From: Streptomyces noursei
Lineage (GTDB): Bacteria; Actinomycetota; Actinomycetes; Streptomycetales; Streptomycetaceae
Reading direction: 5' to 3'
Assembly: GCF_016917755.1 (NCBI RefSeq)
Contig: NZ_CP070326.1
Coordinates: 9,300,001 to 9,364,000 of the forward strand
DNA length: 64,000 nt
The notes under the pieces are model-generated. The model was not told where the DNA came from. It worked only from the letters and a program-made list of their open reading frames with translations, and did not search any database. Made by a program: the position numbers and the translations under genes. This document shows, piece after piece, positions 43,481 through 52,161 of the stretch (position 1 is its first letter; the number at the start of each line of letters is the position of its first letter).

Positions 43481-44200
43481 ATGACCGCGCAGCAGCGCAA
43501 CACCCCGCTTCCGCCCGCCCGCCGGACCGCCCGCCCGGGCGCCCGCCGCCTCGCCCTCACCGGCCTCGCCGCCGCGGCGGCCCTGCTCCTCGCCGCCTGC
43601 GGCGGCACCACCGAGGGGAATCACAAGAACGCAGCGGACCACGGCGGCACGCCGTCGGCCACGGCCGGCACCACCGGCGCAAACCCCGCACCGGGCCCGG
43701 TCGGCGACACGGACGTGATGTTCGCGCAGATGATGATCCCGCACCACCAGCAGGCCCTGGAGATGGCCCGGCTCGCCGACGGCCGCGCCGCCGACCCGGA
43801 GATCAAGAAGCTGGTGGCGGCGGTCGAGCAGGCCCAGGACCCCGAGATCCAGCGGATGCGGTCCTGGCTCAAGGCATGGGGCAAGCCCGAGTCCGCCGGC
43901 AGCATGCCCGGCATGGACCACGGCTCGGGCTCGATGGACCACGGCTCCATGGGGCACGGCTCCGGCATGTCCGGAATGATGTCCGAGAAGGACATGAAGG
44001 AGCTCAAGGCCGCCAAGGGCCGGGACTTCGACCGGAAGTTCGCGTCGATGATGATCGAGCACCACAAGGGCGCGATCGACATGGCCGAGGACGAGCAGCA
44101 GAACGGGCGCAACGCCACGGCCAAGAAGCTCGCCGATGACGTCGTCCGCGGCCAGTCCGCCGAGGTCGCCCAGATGAAGAAGCTCCTCGACCGGCTCTGA
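43481..44200 (+). CDS. DUF305 lipoprotein, probable extracellular metal (copper)-linked protein
   Basis: 239 residues. A signal with the lipobox LLAACGG (Cys40) places it on the outer face of the membrane. Two DUF305 repeats are visible: VMFAQMMIPHHQQALEMARL and FASMMIEHHKGAIDMAEDEQ, each with paired histidines and methionines. Between them lies a Met/His/Gly/Ser-rich spacer (MPGMDHGSGSMDHGSMGHGS), a classic copper-binding composition. It follows copA and DUF6153 in the same direction, and I infer a periplasm-facing copper-binding or delivery role in one copper-resistance locus. Confidence 0.88.
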   Translation: MTAQQRNTPLPPARRTARPGARRLALTGLAAAAALLLAACGGTTEGNHKNAADHGGTPSATAGTTGANPAPGPVGDTDVMFAQMMIPHHQQALEMARLADGRAADPEIKKLVAAVEQAQDPEIQRMRSWLKAWGKPESAGSMPGMDHGSGSMDHGSMGHGSGMSGMMSEKDMKELKAAKGRDFDRKFASMMIEHHKGAIDMAEDEQQNGRNATAKKLADDVVRGQSAEVAQMKKLLDRL

Positions 44201-44210
44201 TGCCCGCCGT

Positions 44211-44251
44211 CGCGGTCGCCGCGGCCCGTCCCCCACGGGCCGCGGCGACCG
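44211..44251. terminator. Perfect 18-bp bidirectional hairpin
   Basis: GCGGTCGCCGCGGCCCGT pairs with its exact complement around CCCCC, between the convergent DUF305 and SDR genes. It is one of the strongest hairpins in the window. Confidence 0.9.
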
Positions 44252-44269
44252 CCGCGCACCGCCCGCCGC

Positions 44270-45037
44270 TCAGGCCAGATATCCGCCGTCGATGTCCAGG
44301 ACGGCGCCGGTGACGAACGACGCCCCCGGGCTCGCGAGGAAGACCACGCCCGCCGCGATCTCCTCCGGCCGCCCGAACCGGCCCATGGGATTGGCCGCGC
44401 GCTGGGCGTCCGCGAAGTCCCCCTCCGGCGGGTTCATGTCGGTGGCCACGCTGCCGGGCTGGACGACGTTGACCGTGATGCCCCGCGGCGCCAGGTCCCG
44501 GGCCGCGCCCTTGCTGTAGCCGACGATCGCGGCCTTGGTCGCCGCGTAGTCGGCCACGCCCGGGAACCCGGCACGGCTCGCCAGGCTCGAACCGACGGTG
44601 ATGATCCGTCCGCCCTCCCCCAGGACGCCGGCGGCGGCGCGGACGGCCGAGGCGACGCCCCCGACGTTGACCGCCAACTGCCGGTCGAACACCGCGGGAT
44701 CGCCCTCGGCGTCGTCCACCGCGCCGTTGACCGACACCCCCGCGTTGTTCACCAGGACGTCCAGCCGCCCGAAGTCGGCCACCACGGCGGCCACCAGGTC
44801 GGTGACCTGCTGCCGGTCCCCCTGGTCGGCGCGGTAGGCCGCCGCCCGGACACCGGTCTTCACCAGCTCCGCCACCACCGCGTCGGCCCGCTCCCCGGAC
44901 GCCGTGAAACCGATCGCCACCGCGGCCCCTTCGGCGGCCAGCGCCCGGGCGATCGCCGCCCCGATCCCCCGCGAACCACCGGTCACCAGGGCGACCTTGC
45001 CCGCCAGCGTCCCGTTCGCCGTCCCGTCCACAGTCAT
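44270..45037 (-). CDS. SDR-family oxidoreductase, FabG-like
   Basis: 255 residues from ATG 45037. Classical SDR: VTGGSRGIGAAIARAL binds NADP(H), NNAGVS follows, the catalytic serine lies in GSSLASRAG, YAATK supplies Tyr and Lys, and PGSVATDMNP and GAVLDIDGGYLA close the fold. It resembles 3-oxoacyl-ACP reductases, but lone copies like this are usually reductases of unknown ketones. Two TetR-type palindromes lie just upstream, which suggests induction by a small molecule, although no TetR gene is adjacent. Confidence 0.88.
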   Translation of the reverse strand: MTVDGTANGTLAGKVALVTGGSRGIGAAIARALAAEGAAVAIGFTASGERADAVVAELVKTGVRAAAYRADQGDRQQVTDLVAAVVADFGRLDVLVNNAGVSVNGAVDDAEGDPAVFDRQLAVNVGGVASAVRAAAGVLGEGGRIITVGSSLASRAGFPGVADYAATKAAIVGYSKGAARDLAPRGITVNVVQPGSVATDMNPPEGDFADAQRAANPMGRFGRPEEIAAGVVFLASPGASFVTGAVLDIDGGYLA

Positions 45038-45091
45038 GCCGACGCCCCGCTCCCTGCTGCTCATCACGTCATCACGCGCCATCCGTGTTTT

Positions 45092-45149
45092 GGACCGATC
45101 GATACGAAATACGAACCGCACGCTACCATGACTTTGGACCGATCGGTAC
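45092..45149. promoter_or_regulatory. Two TetR-type palindromes 44 bp apart, upstream of the SDR
   Basis: GGACCGATCGATAC (45092-45105) and GGACCGATCGGTAC (45136-45149) are direct copies, each preceded by TTT. The second has the perfect core ACCGATCGGT. The 44-bp spacing places them on the same DNA face. The 330-bp gap 45038-45367 has no gene. The regulator is not encoded here. Confidence 0.6.
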
Positions 45150-45367
45150 ATAACCATGATGCCGGCCGCCACCCCGGCGGGGCCGGAGGCGCCGGCGGGC
45201 CGGGCGGGGACGGCCCCGTCCGGCACCCGCTCGACGCCCGAGCCCCCCGGCCGCCGGAATCCACGGTCGTCCAGAGCCCCCCTGGTAACCGCAACGAGGC
45301 GGTCAGGACGTCGAGTTGACGCACCCCGCCCTCGGTACGGGCCGATGGCGGCCACGGCGCGACCGGG

Positions 45368-46558
45368 TCATGTCGTGTAGTCCGCGTTGATCCGGACGTA
45401 GCCGGCGGACAGGTCGCAGCCGAACACGGTGGCCTCGCCGTCCCCGATGCCGAGGGTGACGGCGATGTCCACCTCGCTGCGCCGCATGGCGTCGGTGAGC
45501 TTCCCGAGCACGTCCGGGGTCGGCTCGGCCGGGTAGACCTCGGTGTCGCCGAACGCGACCGTGACACGGCCGGGCACGATGTCGCGGTCCTCGGTGTTCT
45601 TGCCGATGGCCATCAGGACCCGCCCCCAGTTGGGATCCGCGCCGTGCACGGCCGATTTGACCAGGGGGGAGTTGACGATGCTCTTGGCGACGCGCCTGGC
45701 CTGCGCGGCGTCGCGCGCCCCGGCCACGGTGACCCGCAGGAGCTTGGTGGCCCCCTCCCCGTCACTCGCGAGCTGCCGAGTGAGGTCCAGGCACAGGTCG
45801 GCGAGGGCCGTGGCGAACTCCGTCGGATCGACCGGGCCGGCCGCGCCGTTGGCGAGCACCGCCACGGTGTCGGAGGTGGAGGTGTCGGTGTCCACGCTCA
45901 GGCAGTTGAACGTCCGGTCCACAGCCGTCCGCAGCGCGCGGTCCAGGTCCGCCGCCGCGATCGCGGCATCGGTGACGACGTAGGCCAGCATCGTGGCCAT
46001 GTCCGGCTCCAGCATGCCAACACCCTTGGCGATGCCGACGATCCGGGCGTCACCGACCGTGCGGACCGCGGTCTTGGGGCGGGTGTCGGTGGTCATCATG
46101 GCCCGCGCCACGTCCAGCGGCGCCGCGGTGAACACGTCGGTGCCGTGCGGCGCCGCGTGGTCGAAGTGCCCCCGGATGGCGTCCATCGGCAGCGGGCGCC
46201 CGATGACGCCGGTGGACCCGATGAGCACCTCGTCCGCCGGGATCCCGACGAGCCCGGCGACCCGGGCGACCACCTCGGCGGCGTTCTCCGCGCCCTGTCG
46301 ACCGGTGGCCACATTGGCGTTCTGCGCCAGGGTGACCACGGCGCGCAGCCGCTGCTCGGCTGCATGGGCGCGACTGAGGAGCACCGCGGGCCCGGCGAAG
46401 AGGCTCTTGGTGAACATCGCGGCGCTCACCGCCGGCCGGTCCGACACCACGATCGATATGTCGTCGCCCTGCTCGCGCAGCCCGCCGTGCCCGGTATAGC
46501 CGTGGAACCCCGTCGGCCACACGGGGCCGCCATCACTGGAAGAATGATTATGCGTCAC
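45368..46558 (-). CDS. Ornithine acetyltransferase (ArgJ family, OAT2-like)
   Basis: 396 residues. The self-cleavage site KGVGMLEPDMATML is intact, with the threonine nucleophile at 189, and the oxyanion pair lies in GSTGVIGR. The enzyme moves acetyl from N-acetylornithine to glutamate and may also make N-acetylglutamate. Segments such as SAAMFTKSLFAGPAV, LAQNANVATGRQGAENA and SIDTDTSTSD-type SVDTDTSTSD resemble OAT2 of the clavulanic acid cluster more than the housekeeping ArgJ, from memory. It is not in an argCJBD operon, and no clavulanate gene is seen. The role may be arginine-related or specialised. Confidence 0.85.
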   Translation of the reverse strand: MTHNHSSSDGGPVWPTGFHGYTGHGGLREQGDDISIVVSDRPAVSAAMFTKSLFAGPAVLLSRAHAAEQRLRAVVTLAQNANVATGRQGAENAAEVVARVAGLVGIPADEVLIGSTGVIGRPLPMDAIRGHFDHAAPHGTDVFTAAPLDVARAMMTTDTRPKTAVRTVGDARIVGIAKGVGMLEPDMATMLAYVVTDAAIAAADLDRALRTAVDRTFNCLSVDTDTSTSDTVAVLANGAAGPVDPTEFATALADLCLDLTRQLASDGEGATKLLRVTVAGARDAAQARRVAKSIVNSPLVKSAVHGADPNWGRVLMAIGKNTEDRDIVPGRVTVAFGDTEVYPAEPTPDVLGKLTDAMRRSEVDIAVTLGIGDGEATVFGCDLSAGYVRINADYTT

Positions 46559-46609
46559 GCAACATACCTTTGCAGGCGGCTCCCCGGTCTGTCCAGCACC
46601 CGGGCAGCG

Positions 46610-46636
46610 TTCTCCCGGTTCTCCCGGTTCTCCCGG
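46610..46636. repeat. 9-bp tandem repeat TTCTCCCGG, three copies
   Basis: Three exact head-to-tail copies lie in the 154-bp region between the divergent OAT and SpoIIE-phosphatase genes. They may mark a binding site or slippage; nothing more can be said. Confidence 0.8.
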
Positions 46637-46712
46637 TGCCGCCGGGCGCGCACGGCCGACCCGCGGTGCGTAGCGTGGACGCTGTGGGGACTCCCCACCG
46701 AGGAGCAGGGGC

Positions 46713-47963
46713 GTGAGGCCGGAACTCGACTACCGGGCGCTGTTCGCCGCGACGCCGAGCCCGTACCTGGTGCTGGGCACGGACCTGGTGGTCGTCGACG
46801 TCAACGACGCGTACTGCCGGGCCACCGGCCGGCGCCGCGAGGAGTTGGTGGGGCAGCACCTGTTCGTCGCCTTCCCGGACAACCCGATGGACCGGATGGC
46901 CGACGGCGTACGCAATCTGCGCGCCTCCCTGGAGCGGGTCCTTCAGACCGGCGAACCGGACACCATGGTGGTGCAGCGGTACGACATCCCGGTCACCGCG
47001 CGGCCCGGGACGTTCGAGGAACGCTGGTGGTCCCCGGTCAACACACCGGTCCACGGACCGGACGGGCAGGTGGCCTACCTCATCCACCGGGTCGAGGACG
47101 TCACCGACTTCCTCCGCACGCGCGGCATCCCCAGCAGCGGCCGGTGGGCCGAGCGCGCGCACTCCGAGCGGGCCCAGAGCATGGAGGCCGAACTGTACGT
47201 ACGGGCCCGTGAACTCCAGCGCCTGAACGACGAACTGCGGGCCGCGCACGCCCGGGAGCGACAGGTCGCCGTCACGCTGCAGGAGGCGATGCTGCACTCT
47301 CCGGACCTGGCCCGGCACGAGGACGTCGCGGTGCGCTATCTGCCGGCGGTCGGCTCGCTGAACGTGTGCGGCGACTGGTACGACACCGTCGACCTGGCCG
47401 ACGGCCGCTTCTCGGTCGCGGTCGGCGACGTGGTCGGCCACGGTCTGGAGGCCGCCACCATCATGGGCATGCTGCGCAGCGCGCTGTCCGCGGCGAGCCG
47501 GGCGGTCTCCGGGCCGGCGCAGGCGCTGGAGGTGCTGGGGCTGTACGCCCGTTCCGTGGAGGGTGCCCTGGCGACCACCGTGGTGACCGCCTTGATCGAC
47601 ACCCGCTCGAAGCTGATCGTCTACTCCAGCGCAGGCCACCCCCCGCCCGTGCTGCTCAGCGCCCAGGGGAGCTGCCGGCTGCTGGACCAGGCCACCGACC
47701 CGCCACTCGGCGCACGCCCCGAACACGTGCCCCGCCCGCAGGCCGGCACCGCCTACGGCACCGGCGACACCCTCGTGCTGTACACCGACGGCCTCATCGA
47801 ACGCCGGGACGAGGACATCGGCTCCGGCCTCGACCGGCTCACCGAGGCGCTGACCACCATGGGCCACCTCAGCCCCCAGCGCCTGGCCGACGCCCTGCTC
47901 GCCCGGCTCGGCGTGGCCGGCGGCGCCCGCGACGACGTCGCACTCGTCGTCGTCCGCCTGTGA
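46713..47963 (+). CDS. PAS-domain PP2C/SpoIIE-type serine phosphatase
   Basis: 416 residues from GTG 46713. An N-terminal PAS domain (about 8-115; FAATPSPYLVLGTDLVVVDV, then WWSPVNTPVHGPDGQVAYLI) is followed by a short coiled coil (AELYVRARELQRLNDELR). The SpoIIE phosphatase domain starts near 190: GDWYDTVDLADGRFSVAVGD has the metal aspartates, VGHGLEAATIMGMLRSAL follows, and the end has YTDGLIERRDEDI and GARDDVALVVVRL. The enzyme should dephosphorylate an anti-sigma antagonist in response to a signal sensed by PAS. Its partner is unknown; dozens of such genes exist in streptomycetes. Confidence 0.9.
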   Translation: MRPELDYRALFAATPSPYLVLGTDLVVVDVNDAYCRATGRRREELVGQHLFVAFPDNPMDRMADGVRNLRASLERVLQTGEPDTMVVQRYDIPVTARPGTFEERWWSPVNTPVHGPDGQVAYLIHRVEDVTDFLRTRGIPSSGRWAERAHSERAQSMEAELYVRARELQRLNDELRAAHARERQVAVTLQEAMLHSPDLARHEDVAVRYLPAVGSLNVCGDWYDTVDLADGRFSVAVGDVVGHGLEAATIMGMLRSALSAASRAVSGPAQALEVLGLYARSVEGALATTVVTALIDTRSKLIVYSSAGHPPPVLLSAQGSCRLLDQATDPPLGARPEHVPRPQAGTAYGTGDTLVLYTDGLIERRDEDIGSGLDRLTEALTTMGHLSPQRLADALLARLGVAGGARDDVALVVVRL

Positions 47964-48019
47964 CCGGGCCCCGTCCGGCGCCGAACCTGCCACCCGGTGT
48001 GCGCAACACCGCCGCGGAA

Positions 48020-48068
48020 AGCGTCCCGCGCCCGCCGTCCCCTCACACGCGGACGACTGCGGGACGCT
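48020..48068. terminator. Hairpin between convergent genes
   Basis: AGCGTCCCGC pairs with GCGGGACGCT across a 29-base loop, between the phosphatase and the convergent isochorismatase-like gene. The loop is long, so it is a moderate candidate. Confidence 0.55.
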
Positions 48069-48102
48069 CCCCGTGGCGGCGGGCCTGCGGCCCGGCCCCC
48101 GC

Positions 48103-48693
48103 TCAGCTCAGCGACGAACCGGACGGGACCACGACGCCGTAGAGGTCACCGATCGTCGCGAGCGCGCTGTGCTGGAGCTGCTCGGCGGAGACCTCGGCGA
48201 CCGCCGTCGCCAGCGGCCGGGTCGCGCAGGCGTCGGCGACGACGGTGGGCCGGTTGCCGCGCAGGAACGCGCCCTCCGCCGTGAAGGTCACGCACATGTG
48301 GGTCATGAACCCGATGACGATGACGTCCTTGTTCCCGGCGGCATCGACGCGGTCGCCCAGGTCGGTGTCGACGAACGCGTTGGGCGCGGTCTTCACCACG
48401 ACCGGCTCGCCCTCGACGGGCGCCACCAGGGGGTGGATCCGGCCGATGTCGTCCCGGATGTCGTACGGGCTGCCCGCGCCGCCGTCGTGCATGACGTGGA
48501 CGACCTTGGCCCCCGCCGTCCTGGCGCGGGCCAGCAGCGCGGCGGCGTTGTCGAGGGCGTCCTGCCATCCCGACAGCTCCATCACGCCGCGGGTGTAGGT
48601 GTTCTGGTAGTCGACCAGGATCAGCGTCGCGTCGGCCAGCGACGCCGGCTTCTGGTCCAGGCCGTTGACGTCCCGCAGGGTCTTCGTCGGCAT
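48103..48693 (-). CDS. Isochorismatase-family cysteine hydrolase
   Basis: 196 residues from ATG 48693. The catalytic triad is visible: Asp in ILVDYQNTYTRG, Lys in VVVKTAPNAFVDTDL and Cys in GFMTHMCVTFTAEGAF, with the cis-peptide region just before it. Members hydrolyse amides or esters such as nicotinamide, N-carbamoyl compounds or isochorismate. The substrate is not determined. It is divergent from a GlxA-type regulator, a very common pair in actinobacteria in which the regulator controls the hydrolase. Confidence 0.9.
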   Translation of the reverse strand: MPTKTLRDVNGLDQKPASLADATLILVDYQNTYTRGVMELSGWQDALDNAAALLARARTAGAKVVHVMHDGGAGSPYDIRDDIGRIHPLVAPVEGEPVVVKTAPNAFVDTDLGDRVDAAGNKDVIVIGFMTHMCVTFTAEGAFLRGNRPTVVADACATRPLATAVAEVSAEQLQHSALATIGDLYGVVVPSGSSLS

Positions 48694-48894
48694 CGTCGTG
48701 CACACCTTCTTGGGCTGGGAATCGGAGAGTTGGAGCCATCGCGCGCTGGCACACCCCACGCTACGATCCGGCCGACATGGCGGCAATGTCATGTAACTTG
48801 CAGATACAGACACGCCCGGCGCCGGCCCCACCGGTCCCGTCCGCGGCCTCGCCTCGCCACGCCACACCACCGCTGCCGACCGGACGGAGCCCCC

Positions 48895-49884
48895 TTGAGC
48901 AGCGTCGAACGGTTCATCGTCGTCCTCCTCTTCGACGGCGTCGACCTGCTGGACGTCACCGGCCCCCCGGAGGTCTTCGCCCTGCTGCGGCGGGAGACGG
49001 ACGACGCGACGGGCTACCACGTCGTACTGGCCGCCGAGACCTTGGACCCGGTCACCACCTCCGCCGGGGTGCGCGTCCTCCCCGACCTCACCTTCCGGGA
49101 AGCCGCCACGAGGGCCATCGACACCCTGATGGTCCCCGGCTCGGTCGAAGTCGACGACCAGCGCCGGGTGCGCGCCCTCACCGACCCCACGGTGGTCCGG
49201 TGGGTGCAGACCCTCGCCGGCCGGGCCCGGCGCATCGCCTCCGTCTGCGTGGGAGCGCATCTGCTCGCCGCCGCCGGCCTGCTGGACGGCAAGCGCGCCA
49301 CCACCCACTGGTCGACCGCGCAGCAACTCGCCGCCGAACACCCCTCGGTCGAGGTCGACGCCGACCCGATCTTCATCCGCGACCACGACGTGTGGACCGG
49401 CGCGGGCATCACCGCCTGCCTGGACCTCTCGCTCGCCCTCGTCGCCGAGGACTTCGGCGAGGCCGTCGCGCTGCGCATCGCCAGGCAGCTGGTGATGTAC
49501 CTGAAACGACCCAGCGGTCAGAGCCAGTTCAGCGTCCCGATCGAGCCCGCCTCGACCACCCGGCGGATGGACGAGCTGCGCCACCACGTCACCCGCCACC
49601 TCGCCGACCGCCTCACCGTCGCCGACCTCGCCGAGCACGCCCACGTCAGCGAACGGCAGCTCACCCGCATCTTCAAGACCGAACTCGGCACGACCCCGGC
49701 GGCCTACCTCGAATCGGCCCGCGTCGAAGCCGCACGGAACCGGCTCGAATCCACCGACGACACCCTCGAACGCGTCGCGACCGCCTGCGGCTTCCACACG
49801 ACGGACACCCTCATCCGGGCGTTCCGCCGCACGCTCGACACGACACCGACGGAATACCGCAATCGCTTCCGGCGCTCGACCTAA
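48895..49884 (+). CDS. GlxA-type regulator: DJ-1/PfpI domain plus AraC DNA-binding domain
   Basis: 329 residues. The start is a TTG at 48895, with GGAG five bases upstream; no ATG or GTG fits. The N-terminal DJ-1/PfpI domain has VVLLFDGVDLLDVTGPPEVF, VPGS and the nucleophile-elbow region SVCVGAHLLAAAG. The C-terminal AraC domain has LTVADLAEHAHVSERQLTRI and the second helix-turn-helix LERVATACGFHTTDTLIRAF. Such regulators sense small molecules or redox state through the DJ-1 domain. It probably activates the divergent hydrolase gene from the 201-bp shared region. Confidence 0.9.
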   Translation: MSSVERFIVVLLFDGVDLLDVTGPPEVFALLRRETDDATGYHVVLAAETLDPVTTSAGVRVLPDLTFREAATRAIDTLMVPGSVEVDDQRRVRALTDPTVVRWVQTLAGRARRIASVCVGAHLLAAAGLLDGKRATTHWSTAQQLAAEHPSVEVDADPIFIRDHDVWTGAGITACLDLSLALVAEDFGEAVALRIARQLVMYLKRPSGQSQFSVPIEPASTTRRMDELRHHVTRHLADRLTVADLAEHAHVSERQLTRIFKTELGTTPAAYLESARVEAARNRLESTDDTLERVATACGFHTTDTLIRAFRRTLDTTPTEYRNRFRRST

Positions 49885-49960
49885 GGGTGTCCCGTAATCC
49901 CTGGCGGGCCAGGACAACGAACCCGGCCGCCCGACGACCGGCCTGTGGCAGGCTCACGCC

Positions 49961-50590
49961 ATGCCCTTCGACCACAACGACCACTACCACCGCCTACTGC
50001 TGCGCCAGGTGCCGCGGAGCTGCACCGCGGCCCTGGACGTCGGCTGTGGCACCGGCCGGTTCGCGCAGCGCCTGGCCACCCGGGGCATCGAGGTCGACGC
50101 GATCGACCCCGCCCCGGAGGTCATCGCACAGGCCCGCGCCCACGCGGAGCGGTCGGGCGGCGCCCACGCCCCCCGCTTCCGCCGGGCATCCGCCACCGAC
50201 ATCGAACTCCCCCACGGGCACTACGACTTCGTCTCGTGCCTGGCGAGCCTGCACCACATGCCCTTCGACACGGTGGCCGCGCTGCGCGACGCCCTCGCCC
50301 CGGGCGGGGTGTTGGCGGTCCTGGGGTGCTACGCGGAGCGGGGCTGGCGCGACTGGACGTGGGGCCTGGCGGCGGCCCCCACCAACGCCGTCGCCCGACT
50401 CGCCGTCGCCACCGGGGACCGGCTCCGCCCTGCCGCGGCGGCGCACCGGGCCCGGCCCACACCCCCGGTGAGGCAACCGACCATGCTCCTGCCCGAGATC
50501 CGCCAGCAGGCCGCCGCACTGCTGCCCGGATGCCACATCCGCAGACTGCTGTTCTGGCGCTACCTGCTCGTCTTCCGCAAGGACTCCTGA
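49961..50590 (+). CDS. Class I SAM-dependent methyltransferase
   Basis: 209 residues. The SAM loop is LDVGCGTGRFAQRLATRG, with the acidic ribose-binding residue in VDAIDPAPEVIAQARAHAE. A YDFVSCLASLHHMPFD segment and LAPGGVLAVLGCYAERGW follow. The C-terminal part is shorter than in UbiE-type enzymes and has a basic end. It stands alone between a regulator and an aldo/keto reductase. The substrate is unknown. Confidence 0.85.
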   Translation: MPFDHNDHYHRLLLRQVPRSCTAALDVGCGTGRFAQRLATRGIEVDAIDPAPEVIAQARAHAERSGGAHAPRFRRASATDIELPHGHYDFVSCLASLHHMPFDTVAALRDALAPGGVLAVLGCYAERGWRDWTWGLAAAPTNAVARLAVATGDRLRPAAAAHRARPTPPVRQPTMLLPEIRQQAAALLPGCHIRRLLFWRYLLVFRKDS

Positions 50591-50612
50591 CGAGCACGGC
50601 CGCGCCCCGGGC

Positions 50613-51656
50613 TCACCCGGACGACGGGCCCTTGGCCTCCCGGGCCGCGGAGGTGAGCGACATGTCGGCGTAGCGTTCGCCCGCGACCCGGCCGGCGAGC
50701 GGCTCCAGCAGCGCCAGTTCGTCGGCGGCCAGGACGATGCGGGTGGCCGCGGCGTTCTCCAGGAGACGGCTGCGCTTGCGGGTCCCGGGGATCGGGACGA
50801 CGGTCAGGCCGTGCACCTGGGCCCGCTGCTGCACCCAGGCCAGCGCGATCTGCGCCGTGGTGGCGCCACGCTCGGCCGCGATCTTGTGCAGGGGCTCCAG
50901 GAGGGCGACGTTCGCCTTGGCGTTGTCGCCGGAGTAGCGCGGCAGCAACTGCCGGAAGTCGCTGCCGGAGAGTTCCTTGCCCGCGTCGGCGAACGAGCCG
51001 GTCAGGAAGCCCCGACCGAGCGGCGAGTACGGCACGAACGCGACACCGAGCTCGGCGGCGGCGCCCACCACGCTGTGCTCGACGTCCCGGCTGAAGACTG
51101 ACCACTCCGTCTGCACGGCGGTGATCGGGTGCACGGCGTGCGCCTCGCGCAGCTCGGCCCCGGTGACCTCGCTCAGTCCCAGGTGCTTGACCTTGCCCTC
51201 CCGCACCAGTTGGGCCATGGCTCCGACGGACTCGGCGAGCGGGACGTCGGGGTGACGGCGGTGCATGTAGTACAGGTCGATGACATCGACGTCCAGGCGA
51301 CGCAGGCTCGCCTCGACGGCCTGCTTGATGTACGCCGGGTCGTTGCGGATGGCCCGGTAGCTCGGGTCGTCGGCGCGGTATTCGATGCCGAACTTGGTCG
51401 CCAGCGTGATCTCGTCGCGGTGCGCGGCGACGAACGGCGCGAGGAACTCCTCGTTCGCGCCGACCCCGTACATGTCGGCGGTGTCGATGAGGGTGACGCC
51501 CGCCTCGACGGTGGCCTCCAGGGTCTCGCGGGCCGCCGCGTCGTCCGTCTCGCCGTAGGCGGCGCTGATGCCCATCGCACCGAAGCCCTGGACACCCACG
51601 AGCGGGCCACCGGCGCCCAACTCGACCTTGCTGATCTGCTGTATGGCGTTGCCCAT
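50613..51656 (-). CDS. Aldo/keto reductase
   Basis: 347 residues from ATG 51656. The catalytic tetrad of the AKR barrel is complete: Asp and Tyr in LIDTADMYGVGANEEFL, Lys in ITLATKFGIEY and His in DLYYMHRRHPDVPL. The NADPH-binding end segment VVPIPGTRKRSRLLENAAA is present. It resembles the YakC/pyridoxal-reductase-like group (AKR13). It is followed nine bases upstream by a MerR gene on the same strand, a typical pair in which MerR controls the reductase. Confidence 0.92.
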   Translation of the reverse strand: MGNAIQQISKVELGAGGPLVGVQGFGAMGISAAYGETDDAAARETLEATVEAGVTLIDTADMYGVGANEEFLAPFVAAHRDEITLATKFGIEYRADDPSYRAIRNDPAYIKQAVEASLRRLDVDVIDLYYMHRRHPDVPLAESVGAMAQLVREGKVKHLGLSEVTGAELREAHAVHPITAVQTEWSVFSRDVEHSVVGAAAELGVAFVPYSPLGRGFLTGSFADAGKELSGSDFRQLLPRYSGDNAKANVALLEPLHKIAAERGATTAQIALAWVQQRAQVHGLTVVPIPGTRKRSRLLENAAATRIVLAADELALLEPLAGRVAGERYADMSLTSAAREAKGPSSG

Positions 51657-51664
51657 GATGGCGC

Positions 51665-52129
51665 TCAGGCCCCTTCCGACGCCCGACGGGCGCCCGCATA
51701 AAAATCGATCTTTGTTTCGAGCACGTCGAGGGTGCCCTGCAGCTCCGCGATGCGCGCGAGGACCTCGTGCCGGGTCCGCTCCAGAATCTCCCGGCGTTCG
51801 TCGAAGGTCTCCTCGCCCCGACGGACCAGCTCCGCGAAGCGGACCATGACGGCGATCGGCATCCCGGTGAGCCGCAGCTTGCCCAGACAGGCCAGCCATT
51901 CAAGGTCGTGCTCGCCGAACCGGCGCTGCCCGGCGTGCGACCGCTCCACCTCCGGCATCAGCCCGATCTGCTCGTACCAACGCAGGGTGTGGGCGCTGAG
52001 CCCGGTGAGCGCCGCGACCTCGCTGATCGCGTAGCGGCCCCGGCCGCCGGAACGCGGCCGGACCGGCCCCGCGGACGCACTGCGGTCCACGTCCGGGGAC
52101 TTCACGGGAGTGGTGTCGATCGCCGTCAT
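51665..52129 (-). CDS. MerR-family transcriptional regulator
   Basis: 154 residues from ATG 52129. After a disordered start, the winged helix is YAISEVAALTGLSAHTLRWY with EQIGLMPEVERSHAGQRRF. Helix 5 forms the dimer coiled coil (EILERTRHEVLARIAELQG), and there are no metal-binding cysteines, so it is not a metal sensor. It lies upstream of the aldo/keto reductase with nine bases between, so the two form an operon. A palindrome in front of it is the likely operator. Confidence 0.9.
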   Translation of the reverse strand: MTAIDTTPVKSPDVDRSASAGPVRPRSGGRGRYAISEVAALTGLSAHTLRWYEQIGLMPEVERSHAGQRRFGEHDLEWLACLGKLRLTGMPIAVMVRFAELVRRGEETFDERREILERTRHEVLARIAELQGTLDVLETKIDFYAGARRASEGA

Positions 52130-52149
52130 GCCCGTCACGCTAGAACGCT

Positions 52150-52161
52150 CGAGTGCACTCG
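52150..52161. promoter_or_regulatory. Palindrome CGAGTGCACTCG, candidate MerR operator
   Basis: A perfect 12-bp palindrome lies about 20 bp before the MerR start codon. On the minus strand a TTGCTT-like box and a TCTAGC-like box flank it, as expected of a MerR site placed between -35 and -10 elements. Confidence 0.55.

Noticed and set aside
45128..45380. Short plus-strand frames upstream of the OAT gene
   Set aside because: They overlap the TetR-type palindromes, are Gly/Pro/Arg-rich and have no ribosome site.
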